A stretch of 64,000 nt of DNA from Pseudomonas mosselii (GTDB taxonomy: Bacteria > Pseudomonadota > Gammaproteobacteria > Pseudomonadales > Pseudomonadaceae): contig NZ_CP081966.1 of assembly GCF_019823065.1 (NCBI RefSeq), positions 5,053,501 through 5,117,500 on the forward strand. Reading direction: 5' to 3'. The stretch's first letter is position 1, and every line of letters begins with the position of its first letter. The position numbers were made by a program, and so were the translations under genes. The notes beneath the pieces were generated by a model that worked only from the letters and a program-made list of their open reading frames with translations, made no database searches and was not told the origin of the DNA. Below are positions 1 through 9,101 of this stretch, piece after piece.

Positions 1-135
1 GTAGGCCTCGATGGCCTGCTCGGGGCTGGTGTAGTCGGCGGTGGCCAGCACCTGGACCGCCTGCAGCTCATTGTCGCGCCACAAGGCGAAACGTGCGTTG
101 GTGCCGCCGATGTCGCCGACCAGCAAGGCCTTCAT
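1..135 (-). CDS. glk: Glucokinase, N-terminal 45 codons (cut by window edge)
   Basis: Reading leftward from the ATG at 135 gives [19 protein letters not shown], the N-terminal phosphate-binding motif ([10 protein letters not shown]) of bacterial ROK/Glk-type glucokinases, which phosphorylate glucose to glucose-6-phosphate in the cytoplasm. Only 45 codons lie in the window; the rest runs off the left edge. The ATG overlaps the edd stop codon as ATGA (132-135), so the two genes are translationally coupled and belong to one Entner-Doudoroff operon transcribed leftward. Confidence 0.9.
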   Translation of the reverse strand, partial: MKALLVGDIGGTNARFALWRDNELQAVQVLATADYTSPEQAIEAY

Positions 136-1958
136 TTGAGATTCTCCAGGGCCGAGGTGAAGGCGCTCGCGCCCTGTTCGGCCGAACTGAACGCCACGCG
201 CATGAAGCCGAACAGCTCGCGCCCGCAGCCCAGGTCGTTGCCCGTGGGCGGCTCGGGCAGTTCACGGCTGGCCAGCTCCTCGGCCGAGACCATGATCCGC
301 AGCGTGCCTTCGGCACCATCGACACGCACGATATCACCATCGCGCACCCGCGCCAGCGGGCCGCCATCGAAGGCTTCCGGGCACACGTGAATGGCCGCCG
401 GAATCTTGCCCGAGGCGCCGGACATGCGCCCGTCGGTAACCAGCGCCACCTTGAAGCCGCGATCCTGCAGCACACCGAGGAAGGGTGTCAGCTTGTGCAG
501 CTCAGGCATGCCGTTGCAACGCGGGCCCTGGAAGCGCACCACGGCGACGAAGTCGCGCTCCAGCTCTCCGGCCTTGAACGCATCGGCCAGCGCTTGCTGG
601 TCGTGGAACACCCGGGCGGGCGCCTCGACCACGCGATGCTCCGGCGCCACCGCCGATACCTTCATCACGCCGCGCCCCAGGTTGCCCTCCATGACCCGCA
701 GGCCGCCCTCGGCGGAGAACGGTCGTGCCACCGGGCGCAGAATGCTTTCGTCGAGGCTGTCCTTCGGCCCTTCGCGCCAGACCAGTTGGCCATCTTCGAG
801 GAACGGCTCTTGGGTATAGCGGCGCAGGCCATGCCCGGCCACGGTGTTGACGTCCTCGTGCAGCAGGCCCGCGTCGAGCAGTTCGCGAATGAGGAACGCC
901 ATGCCGCCGGAGGCCTGGAAGTGGTTGATGTCGGCCTTGCCGTTCGGATAGACGTGGGACAGCGTCGGCACCACCTCGGACAGGTCGGCCATGTCCTGCC
1001 AGGTCAGCTGGATGCCGGCGGCCTGGGCGATGGCCGGGATGTGCAGGGTGTGGTTGGTCGAGCCGCCGGTGGCGTGCAGGGCAACGATCGAGTTGACCAG
1101 CGCCTTTTCGTCGACGATCTCGCCGATGGGCATGAAATTGCCGCTGGCCTTGGTCATGCGCGTGACCTGGCGCGCGGCCTCGGCGGTGAGGGCGTCGCGC
1201 AGCGGCGTATACGGGTTGACGAACGAGGCGCCCGGCAGGTGCAGCCCCATCACCTCCATCACCAGCTGGTTGGTGTTGGCGGTGCCGTAGAAGGTGCAGG
1301 TGCCCGGACCGTGGTAACTCTTCATTTCCGATTCGAGCAATTGCTCGCGGGTGGCCTTGCCCTCGGCGTAGCGCTGGCGCACATCGGCCTTTTCCTTGTT
1401 GGAGATGCCCGAGACCATCGGCCCACCCGGCACGAAGATGGTCGGCAGATGACCGAAGCGCAACGCGCCCATCATCAGGCCGGGAACGATCTTGTCGCAG
1501 ATGCCCAGCATCAGGGCGGCGTCGAACATGTTGTGCGACAGGGCGATGGCGGTGGACATGGCGATCACTTCGCGGCTGGCGATGGCCAGCTCCATGCCCG
1601 GCTCGCCCTGGGTCACGCCATCGCACATGGCGGGCACGCCGCCGGCGAACTGGCCGACCGAGCCGACTTCGCGCAGGGCCTGCTTGATCTGTTCGGGGAA
1701 GTGCTGGTACGGCTGGTGCGCCGAGAGCATGTCGTTGTAGGCCGAGACGATGGCCACGTTGGCGGCGTTCATCAGGCGCAGGGTCTGCTTGTCCTCGCCG
1801 CCACAGCCGGCCACGCCATGGGCGAAGTTGGCGCACTGCAGGCTGGCGCGCATGGGTCCGTCACTGGCCGCCCCACGGATCAGCTCAAGGTAGCGTTCAC
1901 GGGTACGGCGGCTGCGGGCGATCAGCCGTTCGGTGACCTCAAGGATGCGCGGATGCAT
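132..1958 (-). CDS. edd: 6-phosphogluconate dehydratase
   Basis: A 608-residue protein of the IlvD/Edd dehydratase family that converts 6-phosphogluconate to KDPG in the Entner-Doudoroff pathway. Length is the family norm. Visible iron-sulfur cluster Cys motifs are [12 protein letters not shown] near residue 112, GICDKIVPG near 154 and [15 protein letters not shown] further on; TGGSTNH is also typical of the family. It starts at ATG 1958 ([12 protein letters not shown]). It is divergent from gap, overlaps glk by 4 nt, and has a HexR-type operator upstream, so it is likely repressed by HexR and induced by KDPG. The large open frame on the opposite strand over this gene is a codon-bias shadow. 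Confidence 0.97.
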   Translation of the reverse strand: MHPRILEVTERLIARSRRTRERYLELIRGAASDGPMRASLQCANFAHGVAGCGGEDKQTLRLMNAANVAIVSAYNDMLSAHQPYQHFPEQIKQALREVGSVGQFAGGVPAMCDGVTQGEPGMELAIASREVIAMSTAIALSHNMFDAALMLGICDKIVPGLMMGALRFGHLPTIFVPGGPMVSGISNKEKADVRQRYAEGKATREQLLESEMKSYHGPGTCTFYGTANTNQLVMEVMGLHLPGASFVNPYTPLRDALTAEAARQVTRMTKASGNFMPIGEIVDEKALVNSIVALHATGGSTNHTLHIPAIAQAAGIQLTWQDMADLSEVVPTLSHVYPNGKADINHFQASGGMAFLIRELLDAGLLHEDVNTVAGHGLRRYTQEPFLEDGQLVWREGPKDSLDESILRPVARPFSAEGGLRVMEGNLGRGVMKVSAVAPEHRVVEAPARVFHDQQALADAFKAGELERDFVAVVRFQGPRCNGMPELHKLTPFLGVLQDRGFKVALVTDGRMSGASGKIPAAIHVCPEAFDGGPLARVRDGDIVRVDGAEGTLRIMVSAEELASRELPEPPTGNDLGCGRELFGFMRVAFSSAEQGASAFTSALENLK

Positions 1959-2081
1959 GTACTGGACTCCAGGCTAACTGTGGGGCGGCCTCCACTGGCC
2001 ATTTCCCCTCCAAACGATTGCGACCTAGGCTGTAGAAACAGGTGCCTGGACCGTTCGAAATGGGGCTGACCCGACCACTCG

Positions 2082-2097
2082 TTGTATGTTTAAACAA
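2082..2097. promoter_or_regulatory. Putative HexR operator for edd-glk
   Basis: TTGT-N8-ACAA palindrome (2082-2085 and 2094-2097) in the edd/gap divergent region, about 125 bp upstream of the edd ATG. It matches the P. putida HexR pseudopalindrome TTGT-N7/8-ACAA as I recall it. HexR is an RpiR-family repressor released by KDPG. The assignment to edd rather than gap is inferred from position. Confidence 0.65.
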
Positions 2098-2144
2098 AAT
2101 ACTGCCAGCAAAAAGGCTTGTTTTCTATCTCTCGGTGAATAATC

Positions 2145-2159
2145 TTGTAATTCCAACAA
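2145..2159. promoter_or_regulatory. Putative HexR operator for gap
   Basis: A second palindrome, TTGT-N7-ACAA (2145-2148 and 2156-2159), lies about 65 bp upstream of the gap ATG. Together with the 2082 site it fits separate HexR control of the two divergent promoters of this catabolic locus. Confidence 0.7.
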
Positions 2160-2224
2160 CAAAACCGTTTCAGTGAAGCTGCTCTTTGTGCCACAGGCTT
2201 CACCCGACTGCCAGAGGTAACGCC

Positions 2225-3226
2225 ATGACCCTACGCATCGCCATCAACGGATTCGGCCGCATCGGACGCAACGTCCTGCGCGCACTGTACACGCAGGGCT
2301 ACCGCCAGGACCTACAGGTCGTCGCCATCAACGACCTGGGCGACAGCGCGATGAACGCCCACCTGCTCAAGTACGACAGCGTCCACGGCATTTTCGAAGC
2401 CAGCGTCGAGGCCGACCATGAAAGCCTCACCGTCAATGGCGACCGCATCGCCGTCAGCGCCATCCGCAACCCCGCCGAATTACCCTGGAAGACCCTGGCC
2501 ATCGATGTGGTGTTCGAGTGCACCGGGCTGTTTACCGAACGCGCCAAGGCCGCCGCGCACCTGACGGCCGGCGCCGCCAAGGTCATCGTCAGCGCGCCGG
2601 CCAAGGGCGCCGACGCCACCGTGGTGTACGGGGTCAACCACGACGTGCTGCGCGCCTCGCACCAGATCATCTCCAACGCCTCGTGCACCACCAACTGCCT
2701 GGCGCCGATCGCCCAGGTGCTGCACCGCGAGTTCGGCATCGAGCAAGGCCTGATGACCACCATCCACGCCTACACCAACGACCAGGTGCTTACCGACGTC
2801 TACCACGGCGACCCGTACCGCGCCCGCTCGGCCACCCAGTCGATGATCCCGAGCAAGACCGGCGCCGCCGAAGCCGTGGGCCTGGTGCTGCCGGAGCTGG
2901 CCGGCAAGCTCACCGGCATGGCCGTGCGGGTGCCAGTGATCAACGTGTCGCTGATCGACCTCACGGTCAACCTCAAGCGCGAGGCCAGCGCCGACGAAGT
3001 CAACCAGCTGTTCCTCGAAGCCAGCCGCCACTCGCGGGTGCTGGGCTACAACGCCCTGCCGCTGGTGTCGTGCGACTTCAACCACAACCCGCTGTCGTCG
3101 ATCTTCGACGCCAACCACACCCGCGCCAACGGGCGCATGCTCAAGGTGCTGGCCTGGTACGACAACGAATGGGGCTTCTCCAACCGCATGCTGGACAACT
3201 GCCTGGCGTTGTTCAACGCCAGGTGA
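2225..3226 (+). CDS. gap: Glyceraldehyde-3-phosphate dehydrogenase, type I
   Basis: A 333-residue NAD(P)-dependent GAPDH. The N-terminal INGFGRIGR is the Rossmann nucleotide-binding loop. The catalytic Cys is C154 in [12 protein letters not shown] and the activating His is H181 in [10 protein letters not shown]; the C-terminal [12 protein letters not shown] is typical. ATG 2225 is chosen over an in-frame TTG at 2186 because it follows an AGAGG ribosome-binding site (2212-2217) and gives the usual start [13 protein letters not shown]. It is divergent from edd, so this copy probably serves glucose catabolism under HexR control. Confidence 0.96.
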   Translation: MTLRIAINGFGRIGRNVLRALYTQGYRQDLQVVAINDLGDSAMNAHLLKYDSVHGIFEASVEADHESLTVNGDRIAVSAIRNPAELPWKTLAIDVVFECTGLFTERAKAAAHLTAGAAKVIVSAPAKGADATVVYGVNHDVLRASHQIISNASCTTNCLAPIAQVLHREFGIEQGLMTTIHAYTNDQVLTDVYHGDPYRARSATQSMIPSKTGAAEAVGLVLPELAGKLTGMAVRVPVINVSLIDLTVNLKREASADEVNQLFLEASRHSRVLGYNALPLVSCDFNHNPLSSIFDANHTRANGRMLKVLAWYDNEWGFSNRMLDNCLALFNAR

Positions 3227-3270
3227 ATGTTTACGCGATCCCTTGCAGGTGATCGTGCAGAGAGCTGTAT

Positions 3271-3391
3271 CCCTGTGGGAGCGGCCTTGCGTCGCGAAAG
3301 GGGCGCGTAGCGGCCCCAGATTCTGAGCCATCTTCGAAATTGCCGGGGCTGCTGCGCAGCCCTTTCGCGACGCAAGGCCGCTCCCACAGGG
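3271..3391. repeat. REP-type inverted repeat pair
   Basis: A 30-nt sequence at 3271-3300, with core GAGCGGCCTTGCGTCGCGAA, is repeated as a perfect reverse complement at 3362-3391 around a 61-nt spacer. It is placed after gap and belongs to the same class as the repeats at 33091, 35954 and 50904. It could stabilise or end the gap transcript. Confidence 0.8.
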
Positions 3392-3505
3392 GGGTAGTTC
3401 CCTACGCGACAGCGTAGCCCGCAGGGCTGGGTGGTCTCCTAAAGAGACCGCGTTAGCCGCAAGATTTACCTGTTCGTGACATTTCCACGCTTGACCTGGA
3501 GCATG

Positions 3506-3524
3506 GATGATAAGCATTATCATT
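3506..3524. promoter_or_regulatory. Fur box upstream of ECF sigma gene
   Basis: The 19-mer contains a perfect inverted repeat ATGATAA-GCA-TTATCAT (3507-3523), close to the Fur consensus. It sits 26 bp before the sigma-factor start, so transcription of the sigma/anti-sigma pair is expected to be repressed by iron-loaded Fur. A nearly identical core lies before hugZ at 50841. Confidence 0.8.
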
Positions 3525-3549
3525 CACCCGAAAACGCCCAGGTTTCCCC

Positions 3550-4062
3550 GTGAGTCAGTCCCGGTTCAACTCCGTGTTCCTCAGCCAGCGCCTCTCCCTG
3601 CTGCGCACCTTGCAACGCATGGTGGGCAACCCCAGCACCGCCGAGGACCTGCTGCAGGAAACCTACCTGCGAGTCACCCGCGCCCTGGGCGAGCGGCCGA
3701 TCGAGCACCTCGAACCCTTCGTTTTCCAGACCGCCCGCAACCTGGCCCTGGACCACCTGCGCGCACGTCGGGTGCAGGCGCGCACGCTGGTGGACGATGT
3801 GCCCGAGCAGGTCCTGCACAATGTCGCCGCCCCCTCGACCAGCAGCGAGGACGCCGCCCACGCCGAGCAACTGCTCAAGCACCTGAGCGTCAGCCTCGGC
3901 CAGCTCAGCGAACGCCAGCAGCGCATCTTCATCCTCAGCCGCCTGCACGGCGCCAGCTACCTGGAAATCGCCGACCAACTGAAGGTCTCGGCCAGTACGG
4001 TGCAGAAAGAGCTGAAACTGATCATGGCCATCTGCATGGGCGTGGCCGATCGTCACCAGTGA
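3550..4062 (+). CDS. FecI-type ECF RNA polymerase sigma factor
   Basis: A 170-residue iron-starvation ECF sigma factor. Region 2 is recognisable (AEDLLQETYLRV, then PFVFQTARNLALDHLRARR), as is the region 4 helix-turn-helix (LSERQQRIFILSRLHGASYLEIADQLKVSASTVQKELK). The start is GTG 3550, preceded by a weak AGG. It is followed by a FecR-type regulator and a TonB receptor with a signalling domain, so it is expected to transcribe that receptor gene when heme occupies the receptor. It resembles HxuI of P. aeruginosa by context; exact orthology is inferred. Confidence 0.9.
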   Translation: MSQSRFNSVFLSQRLSLLRTLQRMVGNPSTAEDLLQETYLRVTRALGERPIEHLEPFVFQTARNLALDHLRARRVQARTLVDDVPEQVLHNVAAPSTSSEDAAHAEQLLKHLSVSLGQLSERQQRIFILSRLHGASYLEIADQLKVSASTVQKELKLIMAICMGVADRHQ

Positions 4063-4155
4063 TGCGACCGCTCGCCACTGGCCTGCGCAAAGCCCTTGCC
4101 ATGGGCAAGGTCTGCACTGATCATGCGCAAAAAATGCCCGATGCAAGGATCCTCC

Positions 4156-5118
4156 GTGACCGACCACCGCCCCCCTCGCCCGTCACCTGCCGAGCCTGAT
4201 GCCCGCGCCCGTGCCCGCGAGGAGGCGCTCGACTGGTTGATCCGCCTGCAATGCGCCAGCGAGGACGACACCCGCGCCTTCGAGCACTGGCTGGGGGCCG
4301 AGCCGGAAAACGCCGAGGCCTATGTCGAGGCCGAAGCGCTGTGGAACGGCGCCTCGCTGCGCCAGGCCGCCGGCCAGTTGCAGCATAGGCGCAAGCGCTC
4401 GCTCGCCGGGCGCCTGCGCAGCCACTGGAAACCGCTGGCCACCGCCGCCGTGCTGCTGGTCGGGCTGTTCACCTTCGGCAACCTGCCGGTGCGCCTGCAG
4501 GCCGACCACCTGACCGTGGTCGGCGAACGCCAGCGCCTGGAGCTGGACCCGGGCGCCAAGGTGCTGCTCAACACCAACTCGGCCTTCGCCAGCGACGAGC
4601 ACGAGGGCCGCAAGGTCGCCCGCCTGCTGCAGGGCGAGGCGTACTTCCAGGTATCCAATACCAGCCAGCCGCCCCTGGAAGTCCAGGCCGGCCCGTTGCG
4701 CGCCAGCGTGCGCGACACCGACTTCGCCGTGCGCTACCTCGATGGCGAGGCCCAGGTGCGGGTACAGCGCGGTGATGTCGACCTGCAGGCCGCGAGCGAC
4801 CAGCGCATCCGCCTGAGCGCCGGCGACAGCATCAGCGTCGGCCCCAAGGGCTTCGGCCAGCGCCAGCGTCCCGACATGAGTAAGGACCTGGCCTGGATCG
4901 AGGGCCGCCTGGTGTTCGAGAACTGCCCGCTGAGCCAGGTGCTCGCGGAAGTCCGCCGCTACTACCCTGGCTGGATCATCAACCGCAACGCCCACCTGGA
5001 GCAGGTCGCGGTCACCGGCAACTACCGCCTCGACCAGCCGCTGGAAACCCTGCGCGCCCTCGCCCATATCACCTCGGCGCAACTGCATGAGTACCCTGCC
5101 GTGGTGATTCTCAACTGA
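4156..5118 (+). CDS. FecR-family anti-sigma/transmembrane regulator
   Basis: A 320-residue inner-membrane regulator. The cytoplasmic N-terminus (residues 1-90) carries the anti-sigma helices (EEALDWLIRLQ, FEHWLGAEPENAEAYVEAEALW). One membrane helix lies at about 93-110, followed by the periplasmic FecR domain (RQRLELDPGAKVLLNTNSA) and a C-terminal STN-like segment. GTG 4156 is chosen because AAGGA at 4145-4149 is well spaced; in-frame ATGs at 4123 and 4141 would add a basic extension. It relays the heme-loaded state of the receptor to the upstream sigma factor. Confidence 0.88.
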   Translation: MTDHRPPRPSPAEPDARARAREEALDWLIRLQCASEDDTRAFEHWLGAEPENAEAYVEAEALWNGASLRQAAGQLQHRRKRSLAGRLRSHWKPLATAAVLLVGLFTFGNLPVRLQADHLTVVGERQRLELDPGAKVLLNTNSAFASDEHEGRKVARLLQGEAYFQVSNTSQPPLEVQAGPLRASVRDTDFAVRYLDGEAQVRVQRGDVDLQAASDQRIRLSAGDSISVGPKGFGQRQRPDMSKDLAWIEGRLVFENCPLSQVLAEVRRYYPGWIINRNAHLEQVAVTGNYRLDQPLETLRALAHITSAQLHEYPAVVILN

Positions 5119-5181
5119 CCCTGTAAGTTTTTTTACGCGATCACCCTGGCTCGCCCGTCTCGTTATAGCCAATACGATTGA

Positions 5182-5201
5182 TTCTCGTTCAAAAACGAGA
5201 A
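5182..5201. promoter_or_regulatory. Inverted repeat in heme-receptor promoter region
   Basis: A perfect 8-bp stem, TTCTCGTT/AACGAGAA, with a 4-nt loop lies 42 bp before the receptor ATG. It could be an operator or a leader hairpin near the ECF-dependent promoter. I cannot assign the protein that binds it. Confidence 0.4.
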
Positions 5202-5243
5202 CAAGCACCGCCTATAACTCACGCGCGACAGGGAGCGCTTTCG

Positions 5244-7832
5244 ATGCCCACAGGTCAGACCCGCCCGTCCACTTCTTCCCGCCGTCGCGGGCAATTATCC
5301 CTGCTGACCCTGGCCCTGCTCGCCAGCGGCGCTTGCAGCCTGCCGGCGCTGGCCGTGGAACCGGCCCAGGCCAGCAGCCCGCGCATGGGCGACTACCGTT
5401 TCGCCATCGCCCAGCAGCCGCTGGTCGAGGCCATCAACGCGTTCAGCAAGGTGACTGGCTGGCAGGTCGGCTTCAGCGCCGAGCTCGCCGACGGTGTGGC
5501 CTCGCCAGGCGTGCAGGGCTCGCTGGCCCCGGAAGCGGCGCTGCAGCGCCTGCTGCGCGGCACCGGCCTGGGCTATCGCAAGATCGGCAACGGCAACGTG
5601 GTGCTCGAACGCCAGTGGGCCGGCAACGCCATCGCCCTGCAACAGGTGACCGTCAGCGCCACCCGCAGCGCCCAGGATGTCAGCCAGGTGCCAAGCACCG
5701 TCAGCGTGCAGACCCGCGAGCAGCTGGATCGGCAGAACGTCAATGACATCAAGCAACTGGTGCGCTACGAGCCCGGCGTCTCGGTCGGCGGTGTTGGCCA
5801 GCGTAGCGGACTGAACGGCTACAACATCCGGGGCATCGACGGTGAACGTATCCTGACCCAGGTTGACGGTGTGTCGATCCCCGACAGCTTTTTCTACGGC
5901 CCCTATGCCCAGACACAACGCAACTACGTCGATCCGGAGATCGTCAAGCGGGTGGAGATCCTCCGCGGTCCTGCCTCGGTGCTGTACGGCAGCAATGCCA
6001 TCGGCGGCGCGGTAAGTTACTTCACCCTCGACCCTGAGGACATCATCAAACCCGGTAACGATGTCGGCGCCCGCCTGAAGACCGGCTACAGCTCAGCCGA
6101 CGAAAGCTGGTTGACCTCGGCCACTGTCGCCGGCCGCCAAGGCGACTTTGACGGCCTGCTGCATATCAGCCAGCGCAACGGCCACGAAACCGAATCATAT
6201 GGCAAGCATGGCGGCACCGGTCTTGGCCGTAGCGAGGCCAACCCCGAGGACGTGCGCACCACTAACGTCCTGGCCAAGCTTGGCTGGGACTATGCCGACG
6301 ATGCCCGGTTGGGATTCACCTACGAGCACTACAAGGATGACCGCGACCAGAACATCCTGAGCGCGGTGGGTGGTCCATTCATTCCTGGTCGCGGCGCCTC
6401 AAACATGTACCGCATGCGTCAGGGCAACGACACCGTCACCCGAGAACGCTTCGGCATCAACCACAAGTTCGGCCTCGACAGCCTGGTTGCCGATCACGCG
6501 AAATGGAGCTTGAACTACCAGATTGCCAAGACCGATCAACGCACAGACGAACTGTACTTCGCCAGTGGCCGCCAGGTGTTTCGCGATCGCCAGACTACTT
6601 ACAAGGATCGCCAGTGGGTCTTCGATGGCCAGTTGGACAAAGCGTTCAGCATTGGCGCCACTGACCACCTGCTGACCTACGGCACAACGCTCAAGCACGA
6701 AAAGATCACCGGCGCGCGAAGCGGCACCGGCACCTGCCTGAACGTCGGAGGTAGCTGCACCGCCATCGGCCAGAACAGCCCCAGTGACGGCCAGGCGTTG
6801 GTGAGCGATTTCCCGGATCCAACCGTGAACACCTACAGCCTGTTCGCTCAGGATGAGATCCGCTGGAACAACTGGACCTTCCTGCCAGGCGTGCGATATG
6901 ACTACACCCGCATGGAACCAGAGATGACTGCCGAGTTCCTGCGCGGTATCCAGGGCACTGGCGCCGCGCCGGGCAGTATCGATGACTCGGACAAGAAATG
7001 GCATCGGGTCTCGCCTAAATTTGGCGTGACTTACGCATTCAACGACAACTACACCTGGTACGGTCAGTACGCCGAGGGCTTCCGTACCCCGACCGCCAAG
7101 GCCATGTACGGCCGCTTTGACAACCCTACGCTCGGCTACAGCGTCGAGCCGAACCCAAACCTCGAACCAGAGAAGAGCAAGAGCTACGAAACGGGCCTGC
7201 GCGGCAGCTTCGAGGCCGGCAACTTCGACGTGGCGGTGTTCTACAACAAGTATCGCGACTTCATCAACGAGGACGCAGTACAGTCGGCAAACCTTGGCTC
7301 GACCTTCCAGGCCAACAACATCAAGCACGCCACTATCAAGGGCGCAGAGTTCAAGGGTCGCTTGAACCTCGACCACTTCGGTGCAGCACAGGGCCTGTAC
7401 ACCCAGGGCTCGCTGGCCTACGCCCATGGTCGCAATGACGATAACGGCCAGCCGCTGAACAGTGTCAACCCGCTGACCGCAGTCCTCGGGTTGGGTTACG
7501 AAACCTCCAACTATGGCGGCCTGCTTAGCTGGACCCTGGTCAAACGCAAGGACCGGGTCGACGATTCCACCTTCTTCGCCCCCGATGGTGCCAGCAAGCA
7601 GTTCCGCGCCCCTGGCTATGGCGTACTGGACCTGACCGGTTTCTACAAACTGACGGACGACATCACCGTAAACGCAGGGCTCTACAACCTGACCGACAAA
7701 AAGTATTGGCAGTGGGATGACGTCCGTGGCTACGACGCGCTTGGCGAAGCAGGCGTGACCCAACCAGCCAACCTTGATCGGCTGACCATGCCGGGGCGCA
7801 ACTTCGCCATCAACTTGGTGTGGGATATCTGA
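5244..7832 (+). CDS. TonB-dependent heme receptor with STN signalling domain
   Basis: An 862-residue outer-membrane receptor. A signal peptide (RRRGQLSLLTLALLASGACS, cleavage near PALA-VEPA) is followed by an STN domain (FAIAQQPLVEAINAFSKVTG to about residue 130) that contacts FecR. Then come a plug (VTVSATRSAQDVSQVPSTVS, EILRGPASVLYGSNAIGGAV) and a beta-barrel ending in FAINLVWDI. FRTP and NPNLEPEKS match the FRAP/NPNL signature of heme/hemoglobin receptors. ATG 5244 follows AGGGAG. With hemO downstream and the sigma/anti-sigma pair upstream it fits an HxuA-type heme sensing receptor. Confidence 0.92.
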   Translation: MPTGQTRPSTSSRRRGQLSLLTLALLASGACSLPALAVEPAQASSPRMGDYRFAIAQQPLVEAINAFSKVTGWQVGFSAELADGVASPGVQGSLAPEAALQRLLRGTGLGYRKIGNGNVVLERQWAGNAIALQQVTVSATRSAQDVSQVPSTVSVQTREQLDRQNVNDIKQLVRYEPGVSVGGVGQRSGLNGYNIRGIDGERILTQVDGVSIPDSFFYGPYAQTQRNYVDPEIVKRVEILRGPASVLYGSNAIGGAVSYFTLDPEDIIKPGNDVGARLKTGYSSADESWLTSATVAGRQGDFDGLLHISQRNGHETESYGKHGGTGLGRSEANPEDVRTTNVLAKLGWDYADDARLGFTYEHYKDDRDQNILSAVGGPFIPGRGASNMYRMRQGNDTVTRERFGINHKFGLDSLVADHAKWSLNYQIAKTDQRTDELYFASGRQVFRDRQTTYKDRQWVFDGQLDKAFSIGATDHLLTYGTTLKHEKITGARSGTGTCLNVGGSCTAIGQNSPSDGQALVSDFPDPTVNTYSLFAQDEIRWNNWTFLPGVRYDYTRMEPEMTAEFLRGIQGTGAAPGSIDDSDKKWHRVSPKFGVTYAFNDNYTWYGQYAEGFRTPTAKAMYGRFDNPTLGYSVEPNPNLEPEKSKSYETGLRGSFEAGNFDVAVFYNKYRDFINEDAVQSANLGSTFQANNIKHATIKGAEFKGRLNLDHFGAAQGLYTQGSLAYAHGRNDDNGQPLNSVNPLTAVLGLGYETSNYGGLLSWTLVKRKDRVDDSTFFAPDGASKQFRAPGYGVLDLTGFYKLTDDITVNAGLYNLTDKKYWQWDDVRGYDALGEAGVTQPANLDRLTMPGRNFAINLVWDI

Positions 7833-7843
7833 TCGGCTGAAAA

Positions 7844-7876
7844 GGGCGGCGCCCGCGATGCAGGTGCCGCCCGTTT
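7844..7876 (+). terminator. Probable terminator after heme receptor
   Basis: A 10-bp GC stem (7844-7853 with 7863-7872, one G-T wobble) is followed by GTTTC 12 bp after the receptor stop. The T-tract is short, so it may only be partial; hemO follows about 100 bp later. Confidence 0.5.
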
Positions 7877-7979
7877 CAAGTCATGAGAATGATTTCACTT
7901 CGCAGGTGAGGTTTTTTTACTGTCCCGCGTCTTCTGTTTCGTCTTGTCACTAGACGCCCCATTTTCCAAGGATGCCCCC

Positions 7980-8585
7980 ATGACCGCCCCTTCCACCGAA
8001 CGCGCTGCCCTGCGCTCCCAGCGCCTGAACCAGGTCACCCACGCCCCGCACACCGAGCTGGACGCCCTGGTGAAGTCGCACAAGCCGTTCGACAGCCGCG
8101 AAAGCTTCGCCCGCTTCGTGGTTGCCCAGTACCTGTTCCAGTCCGAGCTGCAGGCGCTGTACACCGACCCGCAACTGATCGCCATCGTGCCCGACCTCGC
8201 CGCGCGCTGCCGCGCCGAACAGGCCCGCCTGGACCTGGCCGACCTCGACACCGAAGTGCCCGCGCCCTTCGCCGGCGCCCTGGGCAAGCCGAGCCTGGGC
8301 GAGGCACTGGGCTGGATCTTCGTCTCCGAAGGCTCCAAACTGGGCGCCGCGTTCCTGATCAAGCGCGCCGTGGCCCTGGAGCTGTCCGAGACCTTCGGTG
8401 CCCGTCACCTGGGCGAACCGGCGGGCGGCCGTGCCGAGGGCTGGAAGCAGTTCACCCGCATCCTCGACAGCCTGGAACTGTCGCCCGAGGAAGACGCCGC
8501 CGCCGAGCGTGGTGCGGTCGCTGCCTTCGAGCGCTTCACCGAGCTGCTCAAGCATGCCTACGCCGCCGACGCCGCGCTGGCCTGA
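7980..8585 (+). CDS. hemO: Heme oxygenase (HemO/PigA type)
   Basis: A 201-residue bacterial heme oxygenase that cleaves imported heme to biliverdin, CO and iron. The proximal heme ligand is H24 in HAPHTELDALVKS, and the distal helix is GWIFVSEGSKLGAAFL; the whole sequence resembles P. aeruginosa HemO as I remember it. ATG 7980 follows AAGGA. An upstream in-frame ATG at 7944 lacks such a site. It completes the sensing-uptake-degradation set of the heme cluster. Confidence 0.93.
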   Translation: MTAPSTERAALRSQRLNQVTHAPHTELDALVKSHKPFDSRESFARFVVAQYLFQSELQALYTDPQLIAIVPDLAARCRAEQARLDLADLDTEVPAPFAGALGKPSLGEALGWIFVSEGSKLGAAFLIKRAVALELSETFGARHLGEPAGGRAEGWKQFTRILDSLELSPEEDAAAERGAVAAFERFTELLKHAYAADAALA

Positions 8586-8597
8586 CACGCTTTACCC

Positions 8598-8615
8598 GGC
8601 CGCCTGCGGGCGGCC
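8598..8615 (+). terminator. GC hairpin after hemO
   Basis: GGCCGCC/GGCGGCC stem with a 4-nt loop and no T-tract, between hemO and the DUF454 gene. It is a weak terminator or pause at best. Confidence 0.3.
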
Positions 8616-8634
8616 ACACCGTTGCAGTGAGACC

Positions 8635-9048
8635 ATGACCCGAATCGCCCGCTCGAAACTGTCCCGCCTGCTCTACGCGATCCTGGCCTATGTCAGCCTG
8701 GGCATTGGCCTCGTGGCCATCGTCATCCCAGGGCTGCCCACCACCGAGTTCATCCTCCTCGCCGCCTGGGCCGCGACCCGCAGCTCGCCGCGCCTGTCCG
8801 CCTGGCTGGAGAACCACCGGCTGTTCGGTCCTATCCTCTACAACTGGCGCAACGGCAAGGTGATCCAGCGCCGCGCCAAGGTCAGCGCGACCATCAGCAT
8901 GCTGCTGTGCGCCGGCTTGATGCTGACCGTTCTCGAACACCACTGGCCGGTGTTCCTCGCCATCGCCGGCATGACCCTGGGCAACCTGTGGATCTGGTCA
9001 CGCCCGGAACGTCCGACGCCACCAGGCGCTGTCGAACTGCAAGGTTGA
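8635..9048 (+). CDS. DUF454 (YbaN-like) inner-membrane protein
   Basis: A 137-residue membrane protein. It has a first helix pair (LLYAILAYVSLGIGLVAIVIPGLPTTEFILLAAW), the family's RSSPRLSAWLENHRLFGPIL motif, a conserved NWR-x-GK-x-I stretch, and two more C-terminal helices. ATG 8635 gives the usual family length. The function of this family is not established. It lies 49 bp after hemO and may be co-transcribed with it, but a role in heme metabolism is not shown. Confidence 0.85.
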   Translation: MTRIARSKLSRLLYAILAYVSLGIGLVAIVIPGLPTTEFILLAAWAATRSSPRLSAWLENHRLFGPILYNWRNGKVIQRRAKVSATISMLLCAGLMLTVLEHHWPVFLAIAGMTLGNLWIWSRPERPTPPGAVELQG

Positions 9049-9101
9049 TTCATTTGCGCTGCGGCGCCAAATGACAGCGACGTTGCGACGGCGCCTGCAA
9101 G

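Larger units (their letters stand above)
3227..3549. other. Intergenic region: REP hairpin, short stem-loop, Fur box
   Basis: There is no convincing gene here. It holds a REP-like inverted repeat (3271-3391), a small 6-bp stem GGTCTC/GAGACC at 3433-3449, and the Fur box before the sigma-factor gene. Confidence 0.7.

Noticed and set aside
93..2069. 658-codon plus-strand frame opposite edd
   Set aside because: Codon-bias shadow of a clear edd gene in high-GC DNA; low-complexity His/Gly/Arg-rich translation.
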